Part shown: one piece after another, positions 35,753-45,643 of the stretch
How the letters are laid out: each line of letters begins with the position of its first letter
Numbering within the stretch: position 1 is the stretch's first letter
Assembly (NCBI GenBank): GCA_019635635.1
Contig: JAHBZB010000001.1
Span: forward strand, 682,001-746,000
DNA from: Xanthobacteraceae bacterium
GTDB taxonomy: Bacteria > Pseudomonadota > Alphaproteobacteria > Rhizobiales > Xanthobacteraceae
Length of the DNA: 64,000 nucleotides
Direction: 5' to 3'
Translations under genes and position numbers: made by a program
The notes under the pieces: model-generated
Databases searched by the model: none
What the model saw: only the letters and a program-made list of their open reading frames with translations
Told to the model about the DNA's origin: nothing

Positions 35753-36562
35753 ATGCGTCTGGTTTGCCCGTCCTGCGCGGCAGGATTCGAAGTGAATCCT
35801 TCGGCTCTGGAGCCGAACGGCCGCACCGTGCGTTGCGCGGCCTGCAAGACGACGTGGTTCGCGAAAGCCCCGAGTCTCGTGCTCGCGGAAGCCGAGCCGG
35901 AACCGGCGGCGCCGATGCCGTGGGTGAGCGAGGAAGACCGCGCCGATCATCATACACGCGCGGCGGTTGCAGAGCGAAATGCGGCGGCGATTTCCGACGA
36001 CGCCGAACTCGCGCAGATCGAGCATTCGCCTTCGATTTCTCTGGGCGCCGAAGAAGAAGCACCACGCCCGAAACGCAAGACGGTCATATCGGGACGCTCG
36101 ACGGCAAAAGCGCACGCGCGGCGCATGCCGCTCGGCTCGGTCGCGATCCTGCTTGCCGCGGTGCTCCTGTTGGGTCTGGCCGGCCGCCAGTCGGTGGTGC
36201 GCGCCGCGCCGGAACTTGCGAGCCTCTACGCCACGATCGGCCTGCCGGTGAACCTGCGTGGCCTCGAGTTTCAGAACATCCGTACCAAGCAGGAAATTCA
36301 GGACGGCGTCACGGTGCTCGCAATCGAAGGCGAGGTCGAGAACATCGCGCAGGGCGCCGTCGAGCTGCCGCGCGTGCGGCTCGCGGTTCTCGGGGACAAC
36401 GGTGTCGAGCTTTATTCCTGGACCGCGCTTTTGCCGCGATCGATCCTCTATCCTCACGAGCGCGTGCCGTTCAAAAGCCGGCTCGCGTCGCCGCCGGCGG
36501 CGAGCAAGGAAATCATGGTGCGTTTCCTGACGCGCCGCGATCTGATGGCAAGCACCCGCTGA
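35753..36562 (+). CDS. Zinc-ribbon (MJ0042) membrane protein
   Basis: The 269 residues begin with an MJ0042-type zinc ribbon (MRLVCPSCAAGFEVNPSALE, then VRCAACKTTWF) with two CxxC pairs, continue with an acidic, poorly conserved linker, have one transmembrane helix (VAILLAAVLLLGLAGR near 130-145), and end with a periplasmic DUF3426-like domain (GVTVLAIEGEVENIAQGAVE). Function is unknown. It precedes cpdR by 43 bases and is divergent from ydcF. Confidence 0.85.
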   Translation: MRLVCPSCAAGFEVNPSALEPNGRTVRCAACKTTWFAKAPSLVLAEAEPEPAAPMPWVSEEDRADHHTRAAVAERNAAAISDDAELAQIEHSPSISLGAEEEAPRPKRKTVISGRSTAKAHARRMPLGSVAILLAAVLLLGLAGRQSVVRAAPELASLYATIGLPVNLRGLEFQNIRTKQEIQDGVTVLAIEGEVENIAQGAVELPRVRLAVLGDNGVELYSWTALLPRSILYPHERVPFKSRLASPPAASKEIMVRFLTRRDLMASTR

Positions 36563-36605
36563 CGCGTCGGGATTTTTTGCGTGAACCCCCAGGAGGGGCA
36601 TTGCC

Positions 36606-36965
36606 GTGGCCCGTATCGTGATTGCCGAAGACGAAGAGGCGGGGCGCGTGCTGTTGTCGCGTGCGCTCGAACTCGACGGTCATGTCGTCCACGCCGTCGA
36701 TGACGGCGCCGCCGCGCTCGACTATCTGCAAGCCGGCAACGAAGCGGACCTTCTGCTCACCGATATTTCGATGCCGGTGATGGACGGGATCGCGCTTGCG
36801 CTCGCGGTTTCCCGTGACTGGCCGCAATTACCAATATTGCTGATGACCGGCTTTGCCGATCAGCGCGAACGCGCGAGCGGTCTCGAGGCGCTGATCAAGG
36901 GCGTGATCGTGAAGCCGTTCCAGGTCGAGGACGTGCGCGCGAAAGTGCGCGAAGTGCTCGCTTAA
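36606..36965 (+). CDS. cpdR: CpdR-like single-domain response regulator
   Basis: In Caulobacter CpdR adapts substrates to the ClpXP protease and is controlled by phosphorylation. The 119-residue protein is only a receiver domain with acidic pocket AEDEEA, phosphorylated aspartate in LLTDISMPVMDG, threonine in LLMTGFAD and lysine in VIVKPFQ. It starts with GTG 36606 (MARIVIAEDE). The match to CpdR rests on length and the GFADQRERA segment. It converges with the TIGR02302 gene by 4 bases. Confidence 0.88.
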   Translation: MARIVIAEDEEAGRVLLSRALELDGHVVHAVDDGAAALDYLQAGNEADLLLTDISMPVMDGIALALAVSRDWPQLPILLMTGFADQRERASGLEALIKGVIVKPFQVEDVRAKVREVLA

Positions 36966-39553
36966 TAGTCCCTGAGCAGGCGGTCGAGATAATCGAGTTC
37001 GAGTTGCGGCCGGGTGGGTTCGCTCAAGCGGCGACGCAATTCCTCGAGCACGCGGCGCGCGCGTTGCGCGTCGATTTCGTCGGGCACTTTGACGGTAAAA
37101 TCGTCGCCGAATTCGCGGCTTCTTACCGGACGGCCGAGCGGATCGGTGCGGTCGGCCGATTCCGCTTCCGGGCCTTCCGGATCGCCGGGTCCGTCGCCGG
37201 GGCCGCGCTGCTGCATGGCGTCGGCCATCGCCTGCGCGCCGCGGCGAAGCTGCGAAAGCGCGCGGCCCTGCGAGTCCGCCGCGCCGTCGGCGTCGCCTTG
37301 GCCTAACTGGTTCTCCGCGTCGCGCATGGCCTGCTCGGCTTTGTCGAGCGCGTCGGCGGCGTCGTTGCCCGGTCCTTGTTGATCCTGACCGTTCTGCTGT
37401 CGCTGGCGCTTGCGAAGCTGCTCCAGCATTTTTTCCAGTTGCTGGCGGAGATCGCCCTGACCCTGCCTGAGCTGGCCCATCTGGTTCTGGCCGTTTTTCT
37501 TCTGGCCTTCACCCTGTTGCTGCTGGCGGCGATTGCTCTGTCCCTGACGGAAGGTGCGGTCGCGCAGGCGTTGCTGCTCCTGAATCATGCGGCCGAGCCG
37601 GTCGAGCGGATTTTCCTGATTCTGCTGCGGGCCCGCGCGGCGGTTCTTCTGGAGATTCTCCATCATCGATTGCAACTGATCGAGCAGGCGTTGGGCTTCC
37701 TGCCGGTTGCCGTTCTTTGCCATGCGCTCGATCCGGTCGAGCATGTTCTTCAAATCCTGCGGGCGCAGCACGCGCGCATTCGGATCGGGGCGCTGCAAGT
37801 CCGGATTGTTGTTATTGCGAAGCTGCTCGGCGAGCGCTTTCATGTAGCGATCGAGGGCGGCGCGAAGCTGGTCCATCAGCTTCTTGATTTCTTGCTCCGA
37901 CGCGTTGCGCTCGAGCGCCTGACGCAGCGCGTTCTCGGCGGCGCGCAGATCGCGCTCGACGTCGGAGAGCGTGCCGTCCTCGATCAGGACCGCGACTTCC
38001 CAGAGATAGTCGATCACGCCGCGCAGGTCGTCGTCAGAGCGCGCGATGCGCAGCCGCGTGCTTGCGGTGCGCAGGCCCAGATAGACGTTCGCTTCCGGCG
38101 TGAAGCGCTCCGGCGCGATCATCAGCGCGTCGAGTGCGGCCTGCACGCGGCCGCGGGCATTGGCATCGAAAGCAAGCTCGCGGCGCTGTTCGATCAGCAC
38201 GCGGGCGACCGGCTTCTGGAACGAGCGCTGCGGAATCGTGATTTGCCGCGGTTCGCTTTTGCCTTCGTTGCCGCCTTCGTCGCGGGCAATCAGCGTCATG
38301 GTTACGGTCGCGCCGGCCCAGGGATGTTCGGTCAAATCCTTGGTGGTCTGGCCGACGCCGCTCTTGGTGCGCGCCTGCGGCAGCACCAACGCGAAATTCG
38401 GCGCGGGTACGAGCGGGCGCGGCGTGAGCGAACTCGCATTCGGATGGAGCGGCATCACGCGTTCGAACTGTGCTTCGGCAGCGGTGACGCCGTAGTCATC
38501 GCTGACGCCATAGGCGAGGTTGAGCGCACTGCGGCCCGCGATCTCCGGGTCTTTCGCGAGCCGGATCGTCGGCGGCTGGTCGGCGATCGCGCGGAACGAC
38601 CACTTCGCCTCGCCGACGGGAAGACCCTTCACCGTGATCGAGGCATCTTCGAGAATACGGAAGTGCCGTTCGATGCCAGTCTTTTCGGCGCCGGTTTTGG
38701 CGGCGTCCGGTTTCTCGTTCGGTTCTTCCTGCAATTTTCCGTCGATGACGAGATCGAGCGCCGCAAGATTGGTGCCGCGCACGATCAGCATGCTGCCCGC
38801 CGGAACGGAAACCTGCGCAACTTCGCCGGGTGCCGCTTCGTCGTGGCGGATGCCTGCAAGCAGCACCGGCGCGCGGCCGGTATAAAGCGGCGATGTGATC
38901 CACGCATCGACCCGATAAAGCCGCGGCGTGAGCGCGCCAGTCCAGTCGAAGGCGGCGGCGATACGGCGTGTGCGGTCGCTATCGGCGATGAAGTAAGTAG
39001 CGACGAGCGCGAGCAGAATCAGCGCGCGAAATGCAAACGGATCGCGCAGCGCAAGCCGCGGGCGCGGCATGCCAGCGCGAAGATTCTTCGCGGTCTCCGC
39101 GGTGCGCGCGAGATGCGCGCGCCAGAGTGCGGCGGCCATCGGGTCTTCGGATTTCGTTGCTAGTTTGTCGGTAAGCGCGGTCGCAGGACGGTGGGCGCTC
39201 ACGTTGTTGCGGTCGAGCCTCGTCACGCCTTCGCGCAAGCCCGGAATGCGGATGCGGATTGCGGGAATAAGAACCGCGATCAAAAGGAGTGCGAAGAAGA
39301 TGCTGCCTGCGATGCGGCCGTAAGGCGGGAGTGAAATCCATAGCCCCGCCCAGGAGAGGCTGAGAAAAATTCCGAGAAGCGAAAGAACCGCGACCAGAAC
39401 CGGCCACACGCTTTCCCAGAGCAGCGCCTGGCGGGCACGCGCGACGGCGAGCGATAGCGCGGTCAGTGCTTCGCGAACGACCCCGGAGGGAAGTTCGCCG
39501 CCGTTCTTCGTATCAGGTGCGCCGCTCAACTCGCCGGTTCCTCGCGGGATCAC
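36962..39553 (-). CDS. TIGR02302 family (DUF4175) membrane protein
   Basis: A large protein of 863 residues. N-terminal hydrophobic segments lie at about 48-70 (WPVLVAVLSLLGIFLSLSWA), 80-100 and near 175-190. A beta-rich periplasmic middle follows, then a long helical and glutamine-rich C-terminal part (EAQRLLDQLQSMMENLQKNR; LRQQLEKMLEQLRKRQRQQN). This family is conserved next to lysA, lptM and argH in Hyphomicrobiales; its function is not known, and an envelope role is only inferred. Start is ATG 39553, 69 bases after the lysA stop. Confidence 0.9.
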   Translation of the reverse strand: MIPRGTGELSGAPDTKNGGELPSGVVREALTALSLAVARARQALLWESVWPVLVAVLSLLGIFLSLSWAGLWISLPPYGRIAGSIFFALLLIAVLIPAIRIRIPGLREGVTRLDRNNVSAHRPATALTDKLATKSEDPMAAALWRAHLARTAETAKNLRAGMPRPRLALRDPFAFRALILLALVATYFIADSDRTRRIAAAFDWTGALTPRLYRVDAWITSPLYTGRAPVLLAGIRHDEAAPGEVAQVSVPAGSMLIVRGTNLAALDLVIDGKLQEEPNEKPDAAKTGAEKTGIERHFRILEDASITVKGLPVGEAKWSFRAIADQPPTIRLAKDPEIAGRSALNLAYGVSDDYGVTAAEAQFERVMPLHPNASSLTPRPLVPAPNFALVLPQARTKSGVGQTTKDLTEHPWAGATVTMTLIARDEGGNEGKSEPRQITIPQRSFQKPVARVLIEQRRELAFDANARGRVQAALDALMIAPERFTPEANVYLGLRTASTRLRIARSDDDLRGVIDYLWEVAVLIEDGTLSDVERDLRAAENALRQALERNASEQEIKKLMDQLRAALDRYMKALAEQLRNNNNPDLQRPDPNARVLRPQDLKNMLDRIERMAKNGNRQEAQRLLDQLQSMMENLQKNRRAGPQQNQENPLDRLGRMIQEQQRLRDRTFRQGQSNRRQQQQGEGQKKNGQNQMGQLRQGQGDLRQQLEKMLEQLRKRQRQQNGQDQQGPGNDAADALDKAEQAMRDAENQLGQGDADGAADSQGRALSQLRRGAQAMADAMQQRGPGDGPGDPEGPEAESADRTDPLGRPVRSREFGDDFTVKVPDEIDAQRARRVLEELRRRLSEPTRPQLELDYLDRLLRDY

Positions 39554-39622
39554 CCCATGCCCGGCAGGAAGTTTACCGGGCGAATATGGCCGCGGCCAAT
39601 GACTTTTCGGCGATGCAATATT

Positions 39623-40891
39623 TCAGCATTGCCAGGGCGCCAGCTTGTCGAGCGCAATAATGGCGGCGGCGTCGAAGCGCGGCCGCACCACGGCGTATTC
39701 GCCTTCGCGCACAAGCACTTCGGGAATGAGCGCGCGGGTGTTGTAGGTCGAGGCCTGCACAGCGCCATAGGCGCCCGCGGTCATGACGGCCACCAGATCG
39801 CCTTCCTTCATTTCCGGCAGGCGGCGGCCGAGCGCCAGATAATCGCCCGATTCGCAAACCGGCCCGACCACATCCGCCGTGACCCACGCTGCATCGAGGG
39901 CCGCTTCCTGCACCGGCTTGATCTCGTGCCAGGCCTCGTAAAGCGTCGGGCGAATGAGATCGTTCATCGCGGCGTCCACGATCAGAAAATTCTTCGCCTC
40001 GCCCTGCTTCCAGAAGATCACGCGGCTCACGAGAACGCCTGCGTTGCCGACGATCATGCGGCCGACCTCGAATACGAGCTTCGCATCCAATCCCTTCAGA
40101 TGCTTCTTCACCACCGCCGCATATTCGGTCGGCAAGGGCGGCGGCGTGTTGTTGTCCTGATAGGGGATGCCCAAGCCGCCGCCGAGATCGAGATGCTCGA
40201 TCCTGTGGCCGGCCGCGCGCAGATCGCGCGCGAGCTCCGCCATGAGCGCCGCAGCATTGTCGAACGGCGAGAGCTCGACGATCTGGCTGCCGATATGCAT
40301 GTCGATGCCGGCGACCCGAATGCCGGGAAGGCTGGCTGCTTCCGCATAGACTTCGCGCGCGCGCGCAATCGGAATGCCGAACTTGTTCTCGCTCTTGCCG
40401 GTCGCGATCTTGGCGTGCGTCTTCGCGTCTACGTCCGGGTTCACGCGTACCGAAACTGGCGCCTTCACATTCAAAGATTGCGCGACTTCGGAAAGCGCGA
40501 CGAGTTCGGGTTCGCTTTCGACGTTGAAGCAATAGATTCCAGCACGAAGTGCAGCCGCCATTTCCTCTCGCGTCTTGCCGATGCCGGAGAACACGACCTT
40601 ATTCGCGGGCACGCCAGCTTCGAGCGCGCGCGTAAGCTCGCCGCCCGAAACGATGTCGGCACCCGCGCCGAGTTTGGCGAGCGTTGCGATCACCGCCTGA
40701 TTGGAGTTCGCCTTCAGCGCGAAGCACACGAGCGACGGTGTATCGGCGAAGGCGTCCGCGAAGACGCGGTAGTGCCGTTCCAGCGTCGCGGACGAATAGC
40801 AATAGAACGGCGTGCCGACTTCGCGCGCGAGCGCGGTCAGATCGACGTCTTCGGCGTGCATGACGCCGTTACGGTAGGCAAAATGATGCAT
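39623..40891 (-). CDS. lysA: Diaminopimelate decarboxylase
   Basis: Last step of lysine synthesis, PLP-dependent. The 422 residues show the alanine-racemase fold: FYCYSSATLERHYRVFADAF, the PLP lysine in CFALKANSNQAVI, GELTRAL, HIGSQI, the glycine-rich DLGGGLGIPYQ and the C-terminal catalytic cysteine in GPVCESGD. Length is as expected. It lies 15 bases after the lptM-like gene. Confidence 0.97.
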   Translation of the reverse strand: MHHFAYRNGVMHAEDVDLTALAREVGTPFYCYSSATLERHYRVFADAFADTPSLVCFALKANSNQAVIATLAKLGAGADIVSGGELTRALEAGVPANKVVFSGIGKTREEMAAALRAGIYCFNVESEPELVALSEVAQSLNVKAPVSVRVNPDVDAKTHAKIATGKSENKFGIPIARAREVYAEAASLPGIRVAGIDMHIGSQIVELSPFDNAAALMAELARDLRAAGHRIEHLDLGGGLGIPYQDNNTPPPLPTEYAAVVKKHLKGLDAKLVFEVGRMIVGNAGVLVSRVIFWKQGEAKNFLIVDAAMNDLIRPTLYEAWHEIKPVQEAALDAAWVTADVVGPVCESGDYLALGRRLPEMKEGDLVAVMTAGAYGAVQASTYNTRALIPEVLVREGEYAVVRPRFDAAAIIALDKLAPWQC

Positions 40892-40906
40892 CGAAGGAGG
40901 ACGTTA

Positions 40907-41239
40907 TCAGAGCAGGTCGTCGAGGATGAAGCCGCGATCCGGCCGCGGCGGCTTGCTGGTCACCGGGACGTTGCCCTGTTTCAGGCGCTTCTTCTTTTCC
41001 TGCGATGCCGACGTGCTGAACGGCACCGTGAAACCCCGGCTGCTCGTGGTCACGGTCTGGGTCGAGGTGACCGAGGTCGCGCTCGAATCCGGGGTAACCG
41101 TGGTCTGGAGCGGATTGGGAGCAGCCGTATTTTCCGCGCCGAGCGGCGGCTCCAGCGGGCCCTTCACGCCGCAACCGGCAAGCAAAAGGGCCGTGGCCAG
41201 CACGGCGATCGGCAGCTTCTGGTTCGAACGGATGGTCAA
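40907..41239 (-). CDS. lptM: LptM-like small lipoprotein
   Basis: LptM (YifL) assists assembly of the LptD lipopolysaccharide transporter. The 110-residue product has a short lipoprotein signal with lipobox LLAGC, then GVKGPLEPP, the conserved LptM motif, and a long Ser/Thr-rich tail (TPDSSATSVTSTQTVTTSSR). TTG 41239 is chosen as the start because GGGAG lies about 7 bases before it; an ATG at 41311 would be inside argH's end region. The alphaproteobacterial position between argH and lysA is well conserved. Confidence 0.85.
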   Translation of the reverse strand: MTIRSNQKLPIAVLATALLLAGCGVKGPLEPPLGAENTAAPNPLQTTVTPDSSATSVTSTQTVTTSSRGFTVPFSTSASQEKKKRLKQGNVPVTSKPPRPDRGFILDDLL

Positions 41240-41272
41240 GGAAATCTCCCGCGAGCGGCACTGCACTATAGG

Positions 41273-41299
41273 AAAACCGCGGCCAAAGCGAGGCCGCGG
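41273..41299 (-). terminator. Terminator-like hairpin behind argH
   Basis: A perfect 8-base GC stem (41277-41284 and 41292-41299) with a 7-base loop is followed on the minus strand by TTTTCC. It would limit read-through from argH into lptM-lysA. Confidence 0.5.
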
Positions 41300-41307
41300 C
41301 CGATGCG

Positions 41308-42699
41308 TCATTTCGGGTCGTGGCCCAGCTTTTTCAGCCAGCGCTTGGCCTGCACGCGCACGTTCTTCGGCGCGGTGCCGCCGTAGCTGACGCGGCTTGC
41401 CACCGATTTGGTCACCGAAAGCACGTTGAAAACGTCGTCGGTGATCCGCGGTTCGACCGACTGCATTTCTGCAAGCGGCAGGCGATGCAGCGGCAGTTTC
41501 GCGCCGGACGCCTTCGCGACAATCGAGCCCGTGATGTGGTGCGCTTCGCGGAACGGAATGTTCAGCGTCCGCACCAGCCAGTCGGCAAGATCGGTCGCGG
41601 TCGAATAGCCGTCGCCAGCCATCGACTTCATGCGTTTCTCGTCTGCCACGAGATCGCGCGTCATGCCGGCGGTTGCCGCGATCACGATCGAGAAATCCGA
41701 AAGCGCGCGGATGGTGCCGTCCTTGTCTTCCTGCATGTCCTTTGCGTAGGCGAGCGGAAGACCTTTCATCACCACCAGCAACTGCACGAGCGCGCCGATG
41801 ATCTTGCCCGCTTTCGCACGCACGAGTTCGGCCGCGTCCGGGTTGCGCTTCTGCGGCATGATCGAGGAGCCGGTCGTGAATTTATCGGAGAGCGCGACGA
41901 AGCCGAACGCCGGCGTGGTCCAGATCACGATTTCCTCGGCGAAGCGCGACAGATGCATCGCGCAGATCGAGGCCGCTGAAAGCGTCTCCAGCACGAAGTC
42001 GCGGTCGGACACTGCGTCGAGACTGTTCGCGGTCGGCCGGTCGAAGCCGAGCGCCTTGCTCGTCATGTCGCGATCGATAGGAAACGACGTTCCGGCAAGC
42101 GCGGCGGAGCCCAGTGGATTTTCGTTCATGCGCGTTCTGGCATCGGCAAGCCGCCCGCGGTCGCGTGAAAGCATCTCGACGTAAGCGAGAAGATGATGCC
42201 CGAAGGTGACGGGCTGCGCGGTCTGCAAATGCGTGAAGCCGGGCATCACCGCCTCGGCATAGTGGAGCGCCTTCTCGGCGAGCGCGACTTGCAAGTCCGC
42301 AAGCGACTTGTCGAGGCCATCGATGGTGTCGCGGATATAAAGCCGGAAGTCGGTCGCGACCTGATCGTTCCTGGAGCGTGCGGTATGCAGGCGTCCCGCG
42401 GACGGGCCGATCAGCGCGGCAAGGCGGCTTTCGACATTCATGTGAATGTCCTCGAGTTCGCGTGAGAAATTGAACTCGCCGCTTTCGATCTCGGCCAGAA
42501 TGGCGTCGAGGCCCTGCGCGATTTTGTCCGCGTCGGCTGCCGTAATGATGCCTTGAGCGGCCAGCATCGAGGCATGCGCCTTGGAGCCGGCGATGTCCTG
42601 TGCGAACAAGTGCCGGTCGAAGTCGATCGAGGCGTTGATCTCCTCGAGGATCGCGTCGGGTCCCGCCGCGAACCTGCCGCCCCACATCTTGTTGCTCAT
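41308..42699 (-). CDS. argH: Argininosuccinate lyase
   Basis: Splits argininosuccinate to arginine and fumarate. The 463 residues include [20 protein letters not shown] at the start, [43 protein letters not shown] and the catalytic loop [16 protein letters not shown]. Length is standard. It is divergent from tlpA by 39 bases. Confidence 0.98.
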   Translation of the reverse strand: MSNKMWGGRFAAGPDAILEEINASIDFDRHLFAQDIAGSKAHASMLAAQGIITAADADKIAQGLDAILAEIESGEFNFSRELEDIHMNVESRLAALIGPSAGRLHTARSRNDQVATDFRLYIRDTIDGLDKSLADLQVALAEKALHYAEAVMPGFTHLQTAQPVTFGHHLLAYVEMLSRDRGRLADARTRMNENPLGSAALAGTSFPIDRDMTSKALGFDRPTANSLDAVSDRDFVLETLSAASICAMHLSRFAEEIVIWTTPAFGFVALSDKFTTGSSIMPQKRNPDAAELVRAKAGKIIGALVQLLVVMKGLPLAYAKDMQEDKDGTIRALSDFSIVIAATAGMTRDLVADEKRMKSMAGDGYSTATDLADWLVRTLNIPFREAHHITGSIVAKASGAKLPLHRLPLAEMQSVEPRITDDVFNVLSVTKSVASRVSYGGTAPKNVRVQAKRWLKKLGHDPK

Positions 42700-42738
42700 G
42701 CGCGAACTCTGTTGTCTCGAACCCTGACGGCCTGAACC

Positions 42739-43419
42739 ATGACCGCTTCAAACCCCGAACCGACCGCTCGCGTAATCTGGCTGCGCCGCGCGCGCTATTT
42801 ATTGCTTGCGGCATTGCTCGGCACGATTGCGGGGTTCGCCGGGGTATATCTGACCGGAGGCTTGCCGCGCAACGCGGGCGTCGTTTCGGACGCATCCTGT
42901 GTTAACGCAGGCCTCACCGCCAAACGGTTAATGCCGCTCGCCAAGGGCGAAGTCGCGGCTTTCTCGCCGAATGCGAGCCCGCGCCGGGCGACGCCCATCA
43001 CCTTCAAGGACGGCTCAGGCCGGACCGTCAGCCTCGAGGATTTCAAGGGCCGTATTGTGCTCATCAATCTCTGGGCGACGTGGTGCGTGCCGTGCCGCAA
43101 GGAAATGCCCGCACTCGACGAACTCGAAAGCAAGCTCGGCGGGCAGGATTTCGCGGTGCTTGCGATCAATCTCGACCAGCGCGGCGGCGACAAGCCGAAG
43201 AAATTTCTGGAAGAGATCAAGGTGAAGCACCTCGTCTATTACGAAGATCCGACGACGAACGTGTTTCAGAAACTGAAAGGTGCTGGCCGTGCGCCGGGGC
43301 TGCCTTCGACGATCCTCGTCGACCGCGATGGGTGCGAACTCGGCTTCATGCCGGGACCGGCGGAATGGGCGAGCGAGGATGCGCTCGCGCTGAGCCGCGC
43401 GGCGATCGCGAAGAACTAA
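42739..43419 (+). CDS. tlpA: Membrane-anchored thioredoxin-like protein TlpA
   Basis: Periplasmic thiol reductant that serves cytochrome oxidase assembly in Bradyrhizobium. The 226 residues have an N-terminal anchor ([20 protein letters not shown]), the active site [12 protein letters not shown], and two further cysteines (SDASCVNAG near residue 54 and DRDGCEL near 195) that match the structural disulfide known for TlpA. The gene is read away from argH in a position common in this order. Confidence 0.92.
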   Translation: MTASNPEPTARVIWLRRARYLLLAALLGTIAGFAGVYLTGGLPRNAGVVSDASCVNAGLTAKRLMPLAKGEVAAFSPNASPRRATPITFKDGSGRTVSLEDFKGRIVLINLWATWCVPCRKEMPALDELESKLGGQDFAVLAINLDQRGGDKPKKFLEEIKVKHLVYYEDPTTNVFQKLKGAGRAPGLPSTILVDRDGCELGFMPGPAEWASEDALALSRAAIAKN

Positions 43420-43446
43420 GTTCCTGAGCGCCGTTTCCATTCATTC

Positions 43447-43557
43447 TGTCATTCCGGACGCGCGCTCGCGCGCGATCCGGAATCCAGGGCTACCGAGACA
43501 GGCTTTGGTTTGAGGCTCTGGACTCCGGGTTCGCACCTTTGGCGCCCCGGAATGACA
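43447..43557. repeat. Palindromic dispersed repeat (REP-like)
   Basis: The element begins TGTCATTCCGG and ends CCGGAATGACA, a perfect 11-base terminal inverted repeat. Inside, CCGGAATCCAG (from about 43477) faces CTGGACTCCGG with one mismatch. Elements of this form are scattered in Bradyrhizobium-like genomes. No coding content. Confidence 0.8.
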
Positions 43558-43565
43558 ATCAAAGA

Positions 43566-43763
43566 CTAAACGCTGATATCGAGATTCTGTCCGAGGCCGT
43601 TCGCGGCGTCGGCGAGTTTCTGCAAGTTCTGACCGGCGGCCTCGACCAGCTGCGCGATCGACTGTTCGCTCGCGACATTCATCTTCGCGAACTTGGCGGC
43701 AAGCGCCATCTGCATCTGCGCGGTTTTGCCGGCCATGACGGCGGAGACGAGGGCGGTTTCCAT
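43566..43763 (-). CDS. Small YjfB-like protein (putative motility protein family)
   Basis: A 65-residue helical protein: METALVSAVMAGKTAQMQMA, then KMNVASEQSIAQLVEAAGQN. This is the pattern of the YjfB / putative motility protein family, which is of unknown function. It has no signal peptide. No flagellar gene is near, so motility is doubtful. It stands alone between a repeat and the dehydrogenase gene. Confidence 0.7.
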   Translation of the reverse strand: METALVSAVMAGKTAQMQMALAAKFAKMNVASEQSIAQLVEAAGQNLQKLADAANGLGQNLDISV

Positions 43764-43812
43764 GGCCGTGAAAATGGCGGCCGCGGGTTAAGGAACGCTT
43801 AGCGCTTGCCGA

Positions 43813-44691
43813 TCAGCGGGTGGGAACCGGCTTTTCGCCGCGATAATCGTAGAAGCCGCGTTTGGTCTTGCGCCCTAACCAGCCGGCTTCGACATATTTC
43901 ACAAGAAGCGGGCAGGGGCGGTACTTCGAATCCGCGAGACCCTCGTGCAGCACCTGCATCACCGAAAGCACGGTGTCCAAGCCGATGAAGTCGGCAAGTT
44001 GCAGCGGGCCCATCGGATGATTGGCGCCGAGTTTCATCGCCTTGTCGATCGCTTCGACCGAGCCCACGCCTTCATAAAGCGTGTAGATCGCTTCGTTGAT
44101 CATCGGCAGCAGGATGCGGTTCACGATGAAGGCGGGGAAGTCTTCGGCCACCGCGTAGGTCTTCTGAAGCCGCGAGACGAATTCCTTCGAGGCCTCGAAG
44201 GTGTCCTCGTCGGTGGCGATGCCGCGCACCAGTTCGACCAGCTCCATTAGCGGCACCGGATTCATGAAGTGAATGCCGATGAACTTTTCCGGGCGGTCGG
44301 TGGAGGCGCCGAGGCGCGTGATCGAAATGGACGAGGTGTTGGACGCAAGCAGCGCATCTTTCGGCATCAGCGCCGAAAGCTCGCCGAAAATCTTCTTCTT
44401 GATCTCTTCCTTTTCGGAGGCCGATTCGATCACGAGATCGCAGTCGGTGAGATCCTGAAACGTGGCGGCGGGCGCGATGCGGTTGAGCGCGGCCTGGCGG
44501 TCGCCCTCCGAAAGCAGCGCCTTGGAGACCTGGCGCTGCATGTTGCCGTTGATGGTGGCAAGGCCCGCCTTGATGCGGTCGTCGGAAATGTCGTTGAGCT
44601 TCACGTCATAGCCTGCGATCGCGCAGACATGGGCGATGCCGTTGCCCATCTGGCCCGCGCCGATCACACCGATTTTTTTCAAGGCTTTCAT
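43813..44691 (-). CDS. 3-hydroxybutyryl-CoA dehydrogenase
   Basis: NAD(P)-dependent oxidation of 3-hydroxybutyryl-CoA to acetoacetyl-CoA. The 292 residues have the Rossmann motif KIGVIGAGQMGNGIAHVCAI, the ASNTSSISIT substrate loop, HFMNPVPLMELVELVRG with the catalytic histidine, and PAFIVNRILLPMINEAI. It lies 14 bases after etfA in one transcript, which fits beta-oxidation-type metabolism. Confidence 0.95.
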   Translation of the reverse strand: MKALKKIGVIGAGQMGNGIAHVCAIAGYDVKLNDISDDRIKAGLATINGNMQRQVSKALLSEGDRQAALNRIAPAATFQDLTDCDLVIESASEKEEIKKKIFGELSALMPKDALLASNTSSISITRLGASTDRPEKFIGIHFMNPVPLMELVELVRGIATDEDTFEASKEFVSRLQKTYAVAEDFPAFIVNRILLPMINEAIYTLYEGVGSVEAIDKAMKLGANHPMGPLQLADFIGLDTVLSVMQVLHEGLADSKYRPCPLLVKYVEAGWLGRKTKRGFYDYRGEKPVPTR

Positions 44692-44705
44692 CGCGCGGCC
44701 GCTCG

Positions 44706-45641
44706 CTATTTACCGAGTTCTTTTTCGAGTTCGGGCAATACCTGGAAGAGATCGCCGACAAGACCGTAATCGGCGACCTGGAAGATCGGTGCCTCTTCGT
44801 CCTTGTTGATCGCGACGATCACTTTGGAGTCCTTCATGCCGGCTAGATGCTGGATCGCGCCGGAAATGCCGACGGCGATGTAAAGCTCAGGCGCGACCAC
44901 CTTGCCGGTCTGGCCGACCTGCCAGTCGTTCGGAGCGTAGCCGGCATCGACCGCAGCGCGGGACGCGCCCATCGCGGCGCCGAGTTTATCGGCGACCGGT
45001 TCAATGTATTTCGCGAAGTTTTCCTTATTCGCCATGGCACGGCCGCCGGAAATGATGATGCGCGCCGAGGTGAGTTCGGGACGATCTGATTTCGAAAGCT
45101 CTTCGCCGACAAACGAGGAAATGCCCGGGTCGCCCGCACCCTCCGCGTTCTCGACCGAAGCCGAGCCGCCTTCGCCCGCCGCCTGAAAGGACGCGGTACG
45201 GACAGTGATGACTTTCTTCTTGTCGGACGACTGCACGGTCTGGATCGCGTTGCCGGCATAGATCGGGCGCTGGAAGGTGTCGTCACTCTCGACCTTGGTG
45301 ACTTCCGAGATCTGCATGACGTCGAGGAGTGCGGCGACGCGCGGCATGAAATTCTTGCCCGACGTCGTCGCCGGCGAAACGATCGCGTCGTAGTTCGCGG
45401 CGAGCTTCACGATGAGCGCCGCCATCGGCTCGGCGAGCTTGTTCTTGTAAGCCGCGTTGTCGGCGAGCAGCACCTTCTTCACGCCCGCGAGTTTCGCGGC
45501 CGCATCGGCAACCGCCTTCGCACCTTCGCCCGCGACCAGCACATCGACGTCGCCGCCGAGCGCAGCCGCCGCGGTCAGCGCTTTCGCGGTCGCAGGACTG
45601 AGCGTCTTGTTGTCGTGTTCGGCAATCAGGAGTGTCGCCAT
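44706..45641 (-). CDS. etfA: Electron transfer flavoprotein, alpha subunit
   Basis: FAD-binding subunit that collects electrons from acyl-CoA dehydrogenases and passes them to ETF-ubiquinone oxidoreductase. From ATG 45641 the 311 residues start [20 protein letters not shown] and contain the FAD region [20 protein letters not shown] and [17 protein letters not shown]. The start follows etfB by 2 bases; a longer frame upstream is an artefact of etfB overlap. It is a likely partner for Mcd, encoded nearby. Confidence 0.96.
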   Translation of the reverse strand: MATLLIAEHDNKTLSPATAKALTAAAALGGDVDVLVAGEGAKAVADAAAKLAGVKKVLLADNAAYKNKLAEPMAALIVKLAANYDAIVSPATTSGKNFMPRVAALLDVMQISEVTKVESDDTFQRPIYAGNAIQTVQSSDKKKVITVRTASFQAAGEGGSASVENAEGAGDPGISSFVGEELSKSDRPELTSARIIISGGRAMANKENFAKYIEPVADKLGAAMGASRAAVDAGYAPNDWQVGQTGKVVAPELYIAVGISGAIQHLAGMKDSKVIVAINKDEEAPIFQVADYGLVGDLFQVLPELEKELGK

Positions 45642-45643
45642 GG

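Noticed and set aside
37376-39163. A long open frame on the plus strand opposite the TIGR02302 gene, and similar frames opposite obgE, mcd, ecm and the chemoreceptor
   Set aside because: They lie entirely over well-recognised genes, carry no domain, and arise because high GC at third positions removes stop codons in the antisense frames.
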